Assembly: GCA_021234155.1 (NCBI GenBank)
Contig: JAJEKV010000061.1
Location: 4,954,653-5,018,652, forward strand
Length of the DNA: 64,000 nucleotides
Direction: 5' to 3'
DNA from: Isoetes taiwanensis
Lineage: Eukaryota > Streptophyta > Lycopodiopsida > Isoetales > Isoetaceae
Position numbers and translations under genes: made by a program. The notes beneath the pieces are model-generated. The model saw only the letters and a program-made list of their open reading frames with translations. It was not told the DNA's origin and ran no database searches. Each line of letters opens with the position of its first letter. Position 1 is the stretch's first letter. This document shows, piece by piece, positions 48,140-60,948 of the stretch.

Positions 48140-50860
48140 CTTCGGTGATGCTAGCCCCAAATTAAAGCTTGCCAAATTGTTTGTAGCAAGGCGGGAAATA
48201 GCTAGCAATGCTTGAGCGGCCCGTAAAAAATTCAGAATCGAGCTCCCTCAATTGCGAGAATTCTAACGGCAATCTAAGCTATCTTGATGACTCATATTTC
48301 AACTAATCTGCCGGATGCAAAATTCAATTTAGATCAAACTTCTCGCCAAATTTTACATCAGTAGGGATTAAATCTAATCGATCACGGAATCTTAGTCTAA
48401 ACTTCGGTTTTTCCTCATTTTTTACATTTATCGGTGGCGTTTTTAAGCGGCTTGAGAACTACATTTATCGATTACCAAAATTAAGCCTACGTGTTGGTGC
48501 GAATCTTCACATGAATACTACTTTGAACAACCTTACTTTCAAAATGACATTGAATCGATCACGGCCCTTTAGGATCTACCATCGATTATTCACATCTTCA
48601 CAAGTGGCAATTTAACCGAGAATTTCTGATTCTTAAATTTAATTCAAAAGGAGAAAACATTAGAGCACTAAATCTTTGACTCAAACATGATTATGCGTAC
48701 CAATAGCTCACGAGGCATCATTGATCTGTCTAATTCTTCCATCACATCGTTTGTAGATGTGATTTGCTCCTTTGATTTTGCATAGCGAGGGACTTTTATA
48801 GAATCCAAAAGGCATACCTTTGGGCATCAACCCATTTATTCGTGACATCTTACATCTTCAATCCTTCCTATATAAGCCATTTTAAGGATTTGGCCAAAGC
48901 GAGGCATGTCCATCATAAATAGATCACGAGCCTATTTTGTGCCAATGGCGACATGATAAAAATGGGTGGTTATTTTCAATCAACTTGCATTTATTCTAAA
49001 GTAAATTTGGTGCATATATTGCATCTTACTGGCTTTTGCTATGTTATCGAATCAAAATCAAAACGACCACCACGGGATATTTAGAATCTCAACCCTTTGC
49101 AAGCGCTAGATTGGTGCGAATAAGACTATTGTTTGGATACCCAATGCTATTTGAGCAATCTTGTGCATGCATTTTCAAGCTCTCAATATGTTCTATGAAT
49201 CAAAAGAATGTTACGCCATCTTTGTGAGAAATTCTGATGGAATCATCCATAATAGAATAAGCCTCGATTTCATAGCAGAGACTAATTTTGGGAAGCTATT
49301 AGTTTGGTCTTAGCCTTGGATGCATATGCAACATGAATTTTGCGATTGGAGCAAAAGCAGCTTTTTGGAAAATCCCCTAAATATTAAAGATACAATAGAG
49401 TTCGTTCCAAATAGTGTTCCAAATAGATAAGTTTGTGTCACTTTCGGCCTTGATGTTTTGTGTGGCTTTGGAAAGAAAAAGAGCAAAAGAAAGTTTGTTT
49501 CAAACCCGGGATCATCCTAAGAAGGTTAAAGTTTAGCCTATTTATGAACGGAATTAAAATCCCTTTGCAAAGTAAGTCTTATCTAATGTGGTTGCAAATA
49601 AGTCTTTTAAACTCACGCTTTCGCTTGGATTTTTTCGTATACAATAGGCTATGGTTGCATCTTAGTTGATTATCTTAACATTTGATTTCAATCTCTAATA
49701 TACAATTTACATAGGCGACAAAGGGATTTTCAAATTTGCCTGCTATTGTATATATATTAAATAAAAATCTAATAGCTTAAATGCCCAAGGAACTCAATGC
49801 ATATTAGCATTTCTTTAAGGTTTAATGGCATTCTTATCATAAAAATGGATCGCCTTAGAATTGTTTTTAGAAACAAAGCGCAAGTTATGTTGACCAACCC
49901 GGCGATACTTTGTTCAAGGCATTTTTATCCTTAAACCTTTCCGACCTCCAAGCGCCCGCGATTTCTAGCATGTCAAACAAGGCCAAGGATATCGAGGGAT
50001 ATGGAAACAAGGTGCCAAGACACTATAGATTGCCTCCAATGCCATCGGTAATAGTGTATCTTTAGCACAAGCTCACACAAGCAAGTTTATGTTCCGTCTG
50101 TTTATGCCATACTATATTTGCTTTGAGCAAAGAATGTGGCTATATGCAAAAATAGTGTTAGAACTAGGAAAAAAGACATGTCGAAGAATCAAGATGCCTT
50201 CTAAATAAGAATCTTAAAGACCTCTAAGGATTTCCTCCAAAAATGGAATGATATCAAGTTTTATTAATCAATGTCAACTGTTGCCTTAAGCCATTCTTAC
50301 ATTTGGTAGTACATCCAACAAATCAATGCCAACTTCTATTTTACTTGACACGTTTAAGAGAAAATGTTGTATCAATATTCAATGGTAGTCCAAAATAACT
50401 AGCCAAAATAACCAGCCATGGAATAGATCCTCAACTTTGTGAATGCCCATTCCCTTCATTTTAGAGCATTGCTTTCTTGCATCTGCTCTAACATAAGGTG
50501 TTAGTGAGCATTAGTCTTTGCGATACGAAAGATCAAAATATCTGACGATCAAGAAAAATAAATAGAAAAAAGGCACATGGAGGCAAAAGGTTGACACAAA
50601 AGATGATCTTATCCATCCAGTTCCTGCCTGCATAGTGATTTGAACGAACACAAAAAATGGACATGTCAAGATATGAGAGCACTCCACTGTATCTGCACGG
50701 ATCAATGTAGTACCAGTAAAATTATTCAATAATTAGAATGGTTTCCCAAACCCCCAACTGAGACAACCCATGAACCCAGATATTGCAAGCATTACACATC
50801 ATATAGCTTTAAATATTTTCAGGACAAAAAAGGTCCACATCACCCTCAATATACCATAGA
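48140..50860. other. Gene-free AT-rich stretch before the LTR element
   Basis: Short ORFs only (e.g. 49036-49227, 49460-49669) without recognisable motifs. No terminal repeats were identified. Confidence 0.5.
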
Positions 50861-52539
50861 TGTGACGTTCCAGGCATTCATACGGTATACGTATGCACGC
50901 CGGGACACGTCACTAGGACATAAGGGGGTAATTGGCTAAGTGGGCATCGACCACAATGGTTTTATTTAGCTATGTTAATAAATCCATTGTGGATAATTAT
51001 AAAGTATATAGCCTAATTACCCTAATTAAGCTAAATTAGTTAATTAGCACCAACAAGGGAGTGCCACTTGGCCCAAATCGATTGGGCAAGGCATGATTTC
51101 CATTTTGGACACCCAAATTAGGGCTTTTTGCCCCAATTGAATTAGGAGCATTTGGAGATGGAGGAGAGGAGTTCTTTGGCTTCAAGGAGCGGTGGCCTAA
51201 GGATTCTTGAAGGCCCAAGGAGCGGTGGCCTTAAGGACTATTCTTGACCTCACCAAAATCACTAAACAACCCCTAAACATTGCCGCCACCCTTCGTCTGG
51301 CACTATGGAAGCACCCTTACGATAGCGAGGTCGGTAGAAACACTTTGGTTGGTAGTAGTTTAGTTGTGAATTCTAGGGTAGCGCCTGTTGGGCACTTGTT
51401 GTGATGTTAAATACGTTTCTCTGTGTTTTAATGGTAGGAACTAACCCTTGATTGTAAAGGTAAGTTCTCTTTATATTACGATTCTGGTTTGGTTCCTAAA
51501 AAGGATGGATTGATAGTTCTTTGTATGGTATCACTGACGGAAATGGGGAAGTAAGGCGGGGTAGAGACCTCACGAACTCATATCGTTAGTATGTTCCTAG
51601 ATAAAACCACTGTAATTCCCAATATTGCGGCTGTGCACAAGAGCCCACCGGGTCCTAGATGCTATGGTGCGGCTTAGCACCGGACAAAGGAACACAGTGG
51701 TGACATGAGGGGTGGGGTCTTGCCGCGAGCATACAAGGCTCACAGAGACTCCTACTGATTGGGCTAGGCCTGATGGCGGTCCGCGTAGGGGCGGGTATGG
51801 GTCCGACACTCCACGGGTGTAGAGGTGTGATCCGTATGGAGCACCTTGCACTTTGAGTAGATTTAGGGTGAGTAAGTCGGAGTGCGGATGCGGGGGGTGC
51901 CGCGGCGCACGTATTCTCTAGCTCACCCATGGAACCACTGTGATTCGGAAGGGGCGCTTCCCGACACCGCCTCATCGGACCCGGCGTCATGAACACGGAG
52001 TAGGCTCAAAGGGTGATACCTTGAACCTGCGTCTCAGGAAGGCTATAAGCGAAGCCATGGCGTGAATTGACCCATCACGCAAAGTGTGCACGGGGGGCGG
52101 ATGGAGTGGTCAAACCTAGCCGATGTTCTATGCCGATAGCGCCATGCCAAGACTCGGTCTGCTGATCTCTTGAGGCCCGGCCCGTCGGTCGATCCTCAGA
52201 TGGAGTGCGAGCGGGGTAGAACACAGGGGTTTGGGTGTTTTCTTTGGTTTAGATGCATATTCTATGCCGTTGGTATTTGGATGGATGCACCACCCTTCGT
52301 GGTGGTTATTTATATATGATTTATCTTTGTGTGCTAACCCTTGTATTCATGCTTCATGACGTAGGAGTCCCATTGAAGGCGTGGGCGAATGACCCCTTCG
52401 TGTCCTTCTTTCGGGCATCATTTCATAGATGGCCGAAATAGGCGGAGGAGCCCCTGCTCATGGCAAGTTGTTTGCCATGGGAGGAAAGAATCCTGTATGT
52501 ATCTGCTGGGTGTCATTATATATTGAGGGGAGCGTGATG
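50861..52539 (+). repeat. 5' LTR
   Basis: About 1.68 kb, from TGTGACGTTCC to ggagcgtga just before the primer site. The related LTR end at 13357-13368 reads ggagcgtcaca, giving terminal inverted TGTGACG...CGTCACA. The copies at 50861 and 59367 differ largely by short indels clustered in GC-rich stretches. Confidence 0.8.
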
Positions 52540-52540
52540 A

Positions 52541-52552
52541 TGGTATCGAGCC
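52541..52552 (+). promoter_or_regulatory. Primer-binding site (initiator tRNA-Met type)
   Basis: tggtatcgagcc differs from the common plant primer site tggtatcagagcc by one missing A. Its position immediately after the 5' LTR supports the assignment. Confidence 0.75.
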
Positions 52553-53002
52553 ATGATTACGGTTGACCGAAATCATAGTAATCGGCGGACTCTAACTTCG
52601 TAGTTAGTTCGTCGGCTAGGTAGGAGGCTAAGTTAGTGTGATTGTTAGTTCTTTGATGTTTGGCTTTGTGTTAGGTTAAAGTAAGAAATTGTAGGTTTAA
52701 AGAAGTTAGGGCGACTGGAGGACCCAAGTTTGGAGGGGCTATAAGTTTTTGTAGGTAGCTGGGATGAAGGCAAAAATGGCTCCATTGGATCGGGCGTACC
52801 CCAAATACCCTAGAACAGTCGTTAGCTGGCGAAAAATGGTCAAGGAGGGGCCCGAAAGTCAACTTCGGCGCCGCTTGCTTTTGATCGACTCACGGCGGTA
52901 GAAAGCAGCGTATAATCTTTGTCGGGCCCGGCCCGTATAAAACGCGTATTTCCGCCGTATAAAAATTTTATTATTTTTCTTTATATACATATTTTATGGC
53001 GC

Positions 53003-53070
53003 CTCAACCCAGATTTGAACCCATGACCTCTGAACTCCAAACCTAGGTGCCTACCACCACACCAAACTCT
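53003..53070 (-). repeat. tRNA-like sequence A
   Basis: On the minus strand TGGTGTGGTGGTAGGCACC resembles a pol III A box and GGGTTCAAATCTGGG a B box with T-arm-like flanks; the distance between them is close to that in a tRNA. No complete acceptor stem forms, so this is a tRNA-derived repeat rather than a gene. Confidence 0.5.
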
Positions 53071-53162
53071 CTCTTGAATGTAACATATGTGTTTCACATT
53101 TTCTTATACACATATAGTACTCTATTTCTCTGCATAGCAACTTTTATATAAAAGGGTACTAT

Positions 53163-53224
53163 GGGGTCTTGAACCCCTAACCTTCTGCACCCAAACCAAC
53201 ACCTTCACCAATAAGCCAACTTCT
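53163..53224 (-). repeat. tRNA-like sequence B
   Basis: On the minus strand TTGGCTTATTGGTGAAGGTG is a good A-box match and GGGGTTCAAGACCCC a B box inside a perfect 4-bp T-arm. It lies about 100 bp from sequence A in the same orientation. Probably a tRNA-derived repeat; not a canonical tRNA. Confidence 0.5.
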
Positions 53225-53333
53225 TTCTTGAAGGGATATAACCCTTTTTCTAATATTTATAATGCATCTATATTTTAAAATTAGAGCCGTGCCTTTGGTA
53301 AACCCACGAAGTGGAGGCGGCAACTCCGCCAGG

Positions 53334-53430
53334 GCAAGCTCTCTCGCCATAGCGCGGAGCAAGCTCTCGCCATAGCGCGGAGCAAGCTCTCGCCATAGCC
53401 CAGGAGCAAGCTCTCTCGCCATGGCCCGGG
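53334..53430. repeat. Minisatellite of about 23-27-bp units
   Basis: Four units of the type gagcaagctctcgccatagc, with small length differences (ctctctcgcc versus ctctcgcc). The open frames on the minus strand here simply repeat the unit. Confidence 0.85.
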
Positions 53431-54429
53431 AGTCGACCTTTCTCTGCCATAGTCAACGGGATAAGCTTTAACCATATATAAAGCTAGTATCCCTAGGAAT
53501 AAACCGACCAAATGACACGGCCGTAATCTAGCAAGTCCGGCCAACTTGTTATGATAACATCAACTCACTTGGTGGGACTAATTCCGGAATTTAATTAACG
53601 ACAGGGCAACTCTCTAGAATAGCAGCATGTGTTATATCCTTGGATATTCTTTAGGCGACGATAATAATGCCCAGTTATCGGCGTTCCTCGATCCATAACT
53701 TTAATTATTATTGTCCTTTGGCAGATGCCTTGATAACACAGTTTCTTCGGCCCTTGCCATGATTCAATCCATACTACATTCATATGCTTTATATTAGACC
53801 TTATTCGACGTTATATAAGTAATGTTTTATAAACATAATTCTAATTAACGTTGCCTCACTCTAGTGTCTAAACCTTGACTCGTCTCAGTTCCCAGAGAAA
53901 GGATCTCTTTGTCGTCCAACCGACTAGGGGGCTGCCATCGACACCCCTCTAGACCATCGGTTTGGATTCCTTTGATCCTACCACCCTTCAATATTCCTTC
54001 TCATTGGTCTTGTTCCTTTTTTACGGATCACTTCCCTAGATCATGGCACATATAACGAAATACGTAATGAGTCCTTTTTGTTGGGTACAAACCTTGGTAT
54101 CACTTTGTGCCAAACTTCACCATCTATATGGATGTCATTAATCATTTGTACCACCGCTTTGTCAAAGTGACAACAATCTACCTTTTTTTTTAGAGTTGTT
54201 CTCCCGTACAATCCAATGCCACCCAACCCTTGTTGATTACTCACCTCCTTCTAGGGTATCCAAATATGGTTGGGGAAAAGTATTTCCAACCATTCCTTTA
54301 ATCCCCAAATGGCGTTAAGTTCCACAAATGAACTTCACATTATTCCAAAGGTTATGTGAATGTCCCAAGGGACGGTACCACCCAAAGACCCCCAAGGTAG
54401 GCCTCCTCTATTCAGAGATATTGTGTTCA

Positions 54430-54515
54430 AGTCTCTGGGGGTCCATCATATGTCCTCAGGGACGCTGCCAATGTGGCATGACATATAAATGCTATCTACC
54501 TATCTATCTATTTAT
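54430..54515 (+). repeat. Possible retroposon 3' end: hairpin plus (CTAT)n
   Basis: tgccaatgtggca forms a 5-bp stem with a 3-base loop and is followed by acatataaatg and a ctatctacctatctatctat tail. The same layout (hairpin, short A/T linker, tetranucleotide tail) ends the LINEs at 30109 and 38290. The body upstream is not recognised. Confidence 0.45.
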
Positions 54516-55835
54516 TAAAAATGTCCTTGGTGAATTCAATTCACCATCTTGTCTTAGGACATGGAAGTCTTCTTCCCTAAGCCATGCACCAAATCTTTAA
54601 GGAGTTTTCAGCTCTTGCTGCCTTTCAAGACGCAAATCTACCTTTGTATATTAGCAATGACCACCCTTCATGTTAGGTAATAACCTATCTATCCAGATTG
54701 CTAAATATCATGCATCAGCCACATCGTATACAAATCATCCTTTAGTTGTGATCTATATTGGTAGAGTCACCAATCCAATTACTCCTTTCATTATCCGTTA
54801 ACCGTCTTGTGCCTTCTAAGCCACTATTATATGGCCCTTATATTGTAAACCTACCTATCATTGGGAGTTATAATCCAACATTGTCCTACATCACGGAAAT
54901 GTTACTCATTACATTTCTCTGTCATGATGTCATCTTTCAACGTTACGGCATTCCAAATGACTTGGCATCCGCATTTAAGCCATAGTCATGGCCTAAGAGC
55001 CGGGTGAGCCTTCGTATAAATCGCGTGAATTACAAGGTGCTTGCCTTGTACTTTGTGAGCCTTTCTACAATTATCTATGTTGAGACAACACGGACTTGTA
55101 TCCATGCTCGAGACCTCCATGAAACCCATGGCGTCACCTGCGCCTCGATCCGGTATGGATCATGTGGGGAAAACTAGTTTTCACGTGTCTATTCAAGACA
55201 CATTTTAGCTTCTAGCATGTAACTCCTATTTGATACCTATCACGGAATTGTACTATTGTACTACTCAACCCCACTACCTTAAGCTTTATTCTATTGGCCG
55301 TTTGACATTTACTTCAAGTGCAAACTACCACATCATACCCTAGCATACAGCGGATTGATCATCCTTTGCACATTTGAATGTATCTCGGACCCTCCATCGG
55401 TAACTTTAGGATACGCTCGTCTTTTCTCTCCTAGTGTCACCACCTAGATTACCTCTCCGGCATGTTTATCATTATGTGTCCATGCTATGTACATAACAAA
55501 CATATATCCTCATCCCACCTTGCTAGAGATCTGCTCTAACTTATTTGAAATGTAACCTTTGTAGTTCTTATGATGTGGTTTGTACCACCTACTTCCCAAA
55601 TGGGGGGCCAACTCTCGTTGGACTTGTACATCTTGATGTATTCACATAATGCGGGGCCGATGAAGCGATCACGTGACTTGCCCATGTATGGATGCATAGC
55701 GAGTTTAAGCACCAAAGGTGCATTTAACATACTTATCATAAGAAGGTTTAAGGATACTTCCTTCTATTGCGATTTTCGATTAACAGTCATTTGTTTAACT
55801 AACCCCAATCTTTGAGGGCGGCATTATTTTCCTAG

Positions 55836-55925
55836 AGGGGTGAATGTGGCGTTTCATGTATTTATATGGTATATGTATAAATAAGCCGACCACGTCACCC
55901 AATAAAGATACGCCACCATGGAGTA
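55836..55925 (+). repeat. Second polypurine tract/LTR-start-like site inside the LTR element
   Basis: tagaggggtga followed by atgtggcgtttcatgtattt mirrors the 3' LTR start at 59354-59390 (polypurine then atgtggcgttc) and shares the later ccacgtcac. This suggests part of a related LTR element embedded in the interior. Its other end was not found. Confidence 0.45.
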
Positions 55926-58900
55926 TCTTAACCTAAGGGGTTGACCTAAAAGGGATGAATTTAAACTTATGGTACTTTAACCCATTACATAAACTATAAT
56001 TTTCCCATGGGATTATGCCATAGTTCCAAAGGTTTCTACCACGGTCAAGGCCTTTTCTAAAGGTTCCTTGATTAATTTATGCGTTTAGCCATGTTTTGTC
56101 ACACCTAACCTAGTTATCTTAAGTTAGCATGTCAACCTCAACTTTTTGATCCCTTTGAATGTTGTCGTCTTTGGCTCCCTCATAATGAAGCGGAGGCACT
56201 AAAACCCCTGGTCTTCTAATAGGGAAAATCCAATGTTTCAATCTTCGTTAGTAACCGCCATATGATTATCCAATTCCTTACCCTCTTAAGAGTTTCAAAG
56301 TCATAATCTCTACTTGGTCTATGCAAGGAAAGCGGATCCTCGGCTTCTATACGTACCTAGAATTGTTCACCGTGTAGGGTAACTCTTGATTATATGGACT
56401 CTTTGGTCTATATAACCACAACCGTTCGATCAATACACCTCGTCTTGATTTTATTGGGACTTGGAATTCCTATGTCTTTTGCCCTCTTCTTGGTTACCCC
56501 TAAAGGTATAATGCCAAAGTCATCGCACTCCTTCTTATCTTCCATCGGGGGCGATATTCTTATATATCTTTTCATTCCCAAAACCAAATAAATGCTCTTA
56601 GCTTATAACGTTGAACTAATACATTGGTATCTAGAACCTTTGGTAGTTAAGCTCTCATTATAGGTTATTCCAATACCGTTCCAACCATCCTCGGGATGTT
56701 TTTGAGCGTAACATCACCGTATATGCTAGACTTAGTCTAGCTATTCTCCTCATTTAAACTTTTCGTCTTCCTTAAAACACGGCGTATCTAAGATAATCAA
56801 CTCTAACCATTAGGATAGCTTGAATGCTTATCTACGGTAAAGCATACCTAACCCAATATCTAGGTATATAAGCATATCATTATGCTCCTTACGTAAACCT
56901 TGTCAAGTAATATTTCCCTCATGTATGCGAATATTCTATTCTCTTTTAATATGACATACATGCGGATGTCACAATCGACATCCTTGATATCCTCGCTAGT
57001 GTAGTATGTAATACTACTAAATCCTTCAAACATCAAAACCACTACGTTGTTATTATGAGATATAGTAACATGTGTGCACCAACCCTAACTCTTGACTCAT
57101 ATATGATTCGTTGGCGTAGCCTAGATGCTTCTCCTATATATCTTTGTGGGTTTTCACACCACACCTTCTAGACTCTCTATCCTTAGGTTTGCCTTGGTCC
57201 TCACTGGCTCTAGTCATAAATTCCATAGGGGCACATGCCACCCTAAGTTCCCTAGTGGCCATACTTGATGTCTACTATAGGAATTCTTATCTTCATTACC
57301 TCCGTATTCATATATATGAACTAAAAGTTCTAGTATATACCCTATCTTTTTTTCTAGCTATGTTCCTAGTAAATGGTCCTAATACACATCTACCAACGCG
57401 GAACTACTCCTCGGGGATGCACCGCGATACCAAATCCAGAGCACATCCTCCTTGGCGAGATGTTCATTGGATGCCTCCCTTCTTCATATTCCAGGATTTG
57501 GTCTCTTCAAAGTGTCCCTCCAAACTCTCTATATTTGAAACATTGTTTACAACAACTTTCAAGCACCTCTTGTCTTCCACTTGTCGTGTGGGTACATTAC
57601 TTGCCTTCCTAATGTATCATTAGTTCAACGTCAACTTTCCTTCATAGAATAAGCTTCGCCAGAGCTCCAACATACTTTGTAGCTTTCAGACGGTTGCACC
57701 TTTTGCTAGCAATTGTCGTCTTCCATTCTAGCATTCTTTGCGGAATGCTTATTCTTATTCCGTCGGTTGGGCCTCAGCTCTCTTCACCTTGTGGGAAAAC
57801 TTCTCCCCACACTATTGTCCGATCTCTTATCCGGTGTCTACATACCCCGGCCCGACATAGGATCTGGCCATTTCTTTAATTTTCACCCTGCATAAGGATC
57901 ATGCATTTGACCAGCGTTATTAAGTGTATTCCGCGTGCCTCGTGGTCTTCTTAGTCGTCTATAATCTTGCGTCTTTGTTTCACACCTCAGGAACATCAAT
58001 CTCTTTACCAAACACAATATATGTGTAATTTTATAATCCATAATTTATGGATCAACATCCTCATACACATTATTCTCTACCGTTCCACGAATCAAACCTA
58101 CACTTTTAAAGTGTTTTCCCTCTCGAGTGGGTACTTATAATCCGGTTTCCACCTTGGCATAGTACCTCCTTAACATGGTCTATAATAGATAATCATAAAC
58201 CACTTCTCCACCCGGATATATAGGTGCTATATCAGGTCTCCTTCTACATTGAATAGCAACCTAGATCATCATACATCAATCCCTCGTAATTTTTAGGTCC
58301 GGCCCATTTCACTTAGATACCAAACATCGTCATACCAATTTTCGAGTATCCATCAAATTAGGGATATCTTAACACTCCTTATTCCCAACATTCAGCACTT
58401 CTACTTCAAGTAGGAGCCCGGGACCTCCTCAGTTATCATCATCTAACAGGCTCAGGGCAGACCACGCATGGTTTCGATGCTTCCGCCGTGAACACCATAG
58501 TCGCAACTGGCCTTCTGTGATACAGGACGATTGCATAGCCATAGCACTGCCGGATAGCGACCGGGGCGGTACCAATTACGTTGAATGTATACGTCAATTT
58601 ACTTTTGATGCGTGTGATAAATTTATGAAAATAACAATAAAATAAATAAGTAATTCAAATATAAGAATATCGGGACGTCTGGTAAATGTACAAACATAAC
58701 CAATGAATTAATATGTGTCCTCATGTGACTGTAATCTATGCTAAAGATAGAAAGTGTGATTGTGGAAACATTAAAGATAATCAGCAAGTTATTAAACACA
58801 TAATCAAATATAATAGAAGGGGATAAGTATGTATGTCTTACACAAACTCCTAAGGGAATACTTGAGACTTAGATAGCGTTAGCGTATATAGGTCAAAATG

Positions 58901-59353
58901 GAATATAATGGTACAATATATAATTCTATTAAAGGGTAACTATAAATGTCGAGGCATCTAAACACTCACAATAGCAATATATGAGTTGTTAAAATTGTAC
59001 CAAAATAGGAAAACGAAATTGTAAAGTGAAGGGAGAATATAATACATATACACACAAAAGTTAATATGATTAGAATGACTTTTTATTAATCGGTCTTGAG
59101 GTTAATAACTTTCGTATTGTAATATAACAACAAATGGAAGTTCTTTATATCTATACATGTCTTTAATATATAATGGAGTTACACTGTATCTATAGAAAGA
59201 ATGCTTTCTAACATAGAGTGTGAGCTAATTAACCTGATGAAATAAAGCATAACTTCCACAAACTTTCACTGTTTCTTTTAACACTCCTAGCGATGATCAT
59301 GATGTGCTGCTTGCAACAATAGTAGATCACGATGGGAGGGCAAAGATCATTTT

Positions 59354-59366
59354 AAGGTGGGGAGAA
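59354..59366 (+). promoter_or_regulatory. Polypurine tract
   Basis: aaggtggggagaa immediately before TGTGGCGTT of the 3' LTR; expected primer for plus-strand synthesis in an LTR retrotransposon. Confidence 0.75.
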
Positions 59367-60947
59367 TGTGGCGTTCGGGCATTCATACGGTATCGTATAC
59401 GTATGCAGGACACGTCACTAGGACTTATAAGGGGTAATTGGCTAAGTGGGCATGACCACAATGGTTTTATTTAGCTATGTTAATAAATCCATTGTGGATA
59501 ATTATAAAAGTATATAGCCTAATTACCCTAATTAAGCTAAATTAGTTAATTAGCACCAACAAGGGGTGCCACTTGGCCCAAATCGATTGGGCAAGGCATG
59601 ATTTCCATTTGGACACCCAAATTAGGGCTTTTGTGCCCCAATTCAATTAGGAGCGAAATTTGGCGGAATGGAGGAGAGGGAGTTCTTTGGCCAAAAACAT
59701 TTGGCCTTAAGGGCATTTGCTGAGCCCAAGGGCAATTTGGCGTAAGGACTATTGCTGACCTGCAAAATCACTAAACAACCCCTAGGCTGTTCTTTGCCAC
59801 CCGTGTCTGACACTATGGAAGCACCCACGATAGCGGGTCAGTAAAACAGTTGGTAGTAGTTTAGTTGTGAATTTCTGGCGCCCACATTGGGCACTTATTT
59901 GTGATGTTGCAATACGTTTCTCTACGTGTGTTTTAATGGTTGGGAACTAACCCTTGATTGTAAAGGTGGTTCTCTTTATATTACGATTACGGTTTGGTTC
60001 CACAAAAAAAAAGGATGGATTCTTAGTTCTTTGTATGGTATCACTTTCTAAAATGGAAGTAAAGTGAGGTGAGACCTCGAACTCATATACGTTAGTATGT
60101 TCCTATGAATAAAATTTGTAATTCCCAATATTAGCGGCGTGCAGAGAGCCCACGGGTCCTAGATGCTATGATGCGGCAGCAGCAGGAACACAGTGGTGAC
60201 ATGAGGGGTGGGGTCTTGCGGCATACAAGGCTCACGGGGCTCTCTGATTGGGCTGGGCGTGGGTCCCGTGAGGGCGGTGTAAGATGCGACTCCACAGGTG
60301 TGGGGTGATCCGTGTGGAGCACCTTGCACTTTGAGTAGATTTAGGGTGCTGGTGGAGTGGTGGGATGAGACCGCGATGTGCATTCTCTGGCTACTTATGG
60401 AACCCAGCGTGATTACGGAGAGGGGCGGCTGGGCTTTGCCTCTCAGGACGGTCATGAACACGGAGTGATAAAGGGTGATACCTTGAACACTGCTCTCCCG
60501 GAAGGCTATAAGCGAAAACCATAAGCGTGAATTGACCCATGCAAAGTGTGTGCACGGGGGAGGGGCGGGATGGAGTGGTCAAACTGCCGATGTTCTATGC
60601 CAATAGCGCCATGCCAAGACCGGTCTGTGATCTCTTGAGGCCAGTAGGTGAGTCTCCTTTGGATCGAGGCGGGGGTAGAACTTCAGGGTTTGGGTGTTTT
60701 CTTTGGTTTAGATGCATATTCTATGCCTACGTTGGTATTTGGATGGATGCACCACCCTTACATTGATTGAAGTTATATATGATTTATCTTTTGTGTGCTA
60801 ACCCTTGTATTCATGCTTCGTGGATCCCATTGAAGCGTGGGCGAATGACCTTATTGTCTTTAGGACATCATTTCATAGATGATGGCCAATGAAACGGAGA
60901 GCCCACAACTCATGGCAAGTTGGTTTGCCATGGGAGGAATCCATGGC
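59367..60947 (+). repeat. 3' LTR, truncated
   Basis: Co-linear with 50861-52480 but with many short deletions and insertions. It ends after catgggaggaa, about 60 bases before the expected LTR end, followed by tccatggcc and then the LINE-derived duplicate. Confidence 0.8.
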
Positions 60948-60948
60948 C

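Larger units (their letters stand above)
52553..59353 (+). other. Interior of the LTR element
   Basis: Besides the tRNA-like sequences, minisatellite and hairpin listed separately, the interior is pyrimidine-biased on + and AT-rich. It has only short ORFs such as 54041-54244 on minus and 57144-57623 on plus. None shows Gag, protease, RT, RNase H, integrase or chromodomain motifs. Confidence 0.55.
50861..60947 (+). mobile_element. Large LTR retrotransposon, non-coding interior, truncated 3' LTR
   Basis: Two long direct repeats (50861-52539 and 59367-60947) enclose 6.8 kb. The left one opens TGTGACGTTCC and is followed by the primer site tggtatcgagcc (52541-52552). The right one opens TGTGGCGTT directly after the polypurine tract aaggtggggaga. 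Together these define an LTR element in + orientation. The interior shows no recognisable gag, protease, integrase or RT in either orientation, so it is non-autonomous or fully decayed. The 3' LTR lacks its last 60 or so bases and is joined directly to LINE sequence at 60948/60949. Target duplications cannot be tested because the right end is missing. Confidence 0.75.

Noticed and set aside
51597-51996. ORFs of 84 and 113 codons on the minus strand
   Set aside because: They lie inside the 5' LTR and are disrupted in the 3' LTR, so are not selected as protein.
53003-53224. Functional tRNA genes
   Set aside because: A- and B-box-like motifs exist but no complete acceptor stem or intact anticodon arm could be paired.
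53177-53544. Several overlapping minus-strand ORFs with repeated GESLLRAMAR-like peptides
   Set aside because: They come from the minisatellite at 53334-53430 read in three frames.
57144-57623. 159-codon ORF as a retroelement gene
   Set aside because: No Gag, protease, RT, integrase or other motif is visible and the composition matches the surrounding non-coding interior.
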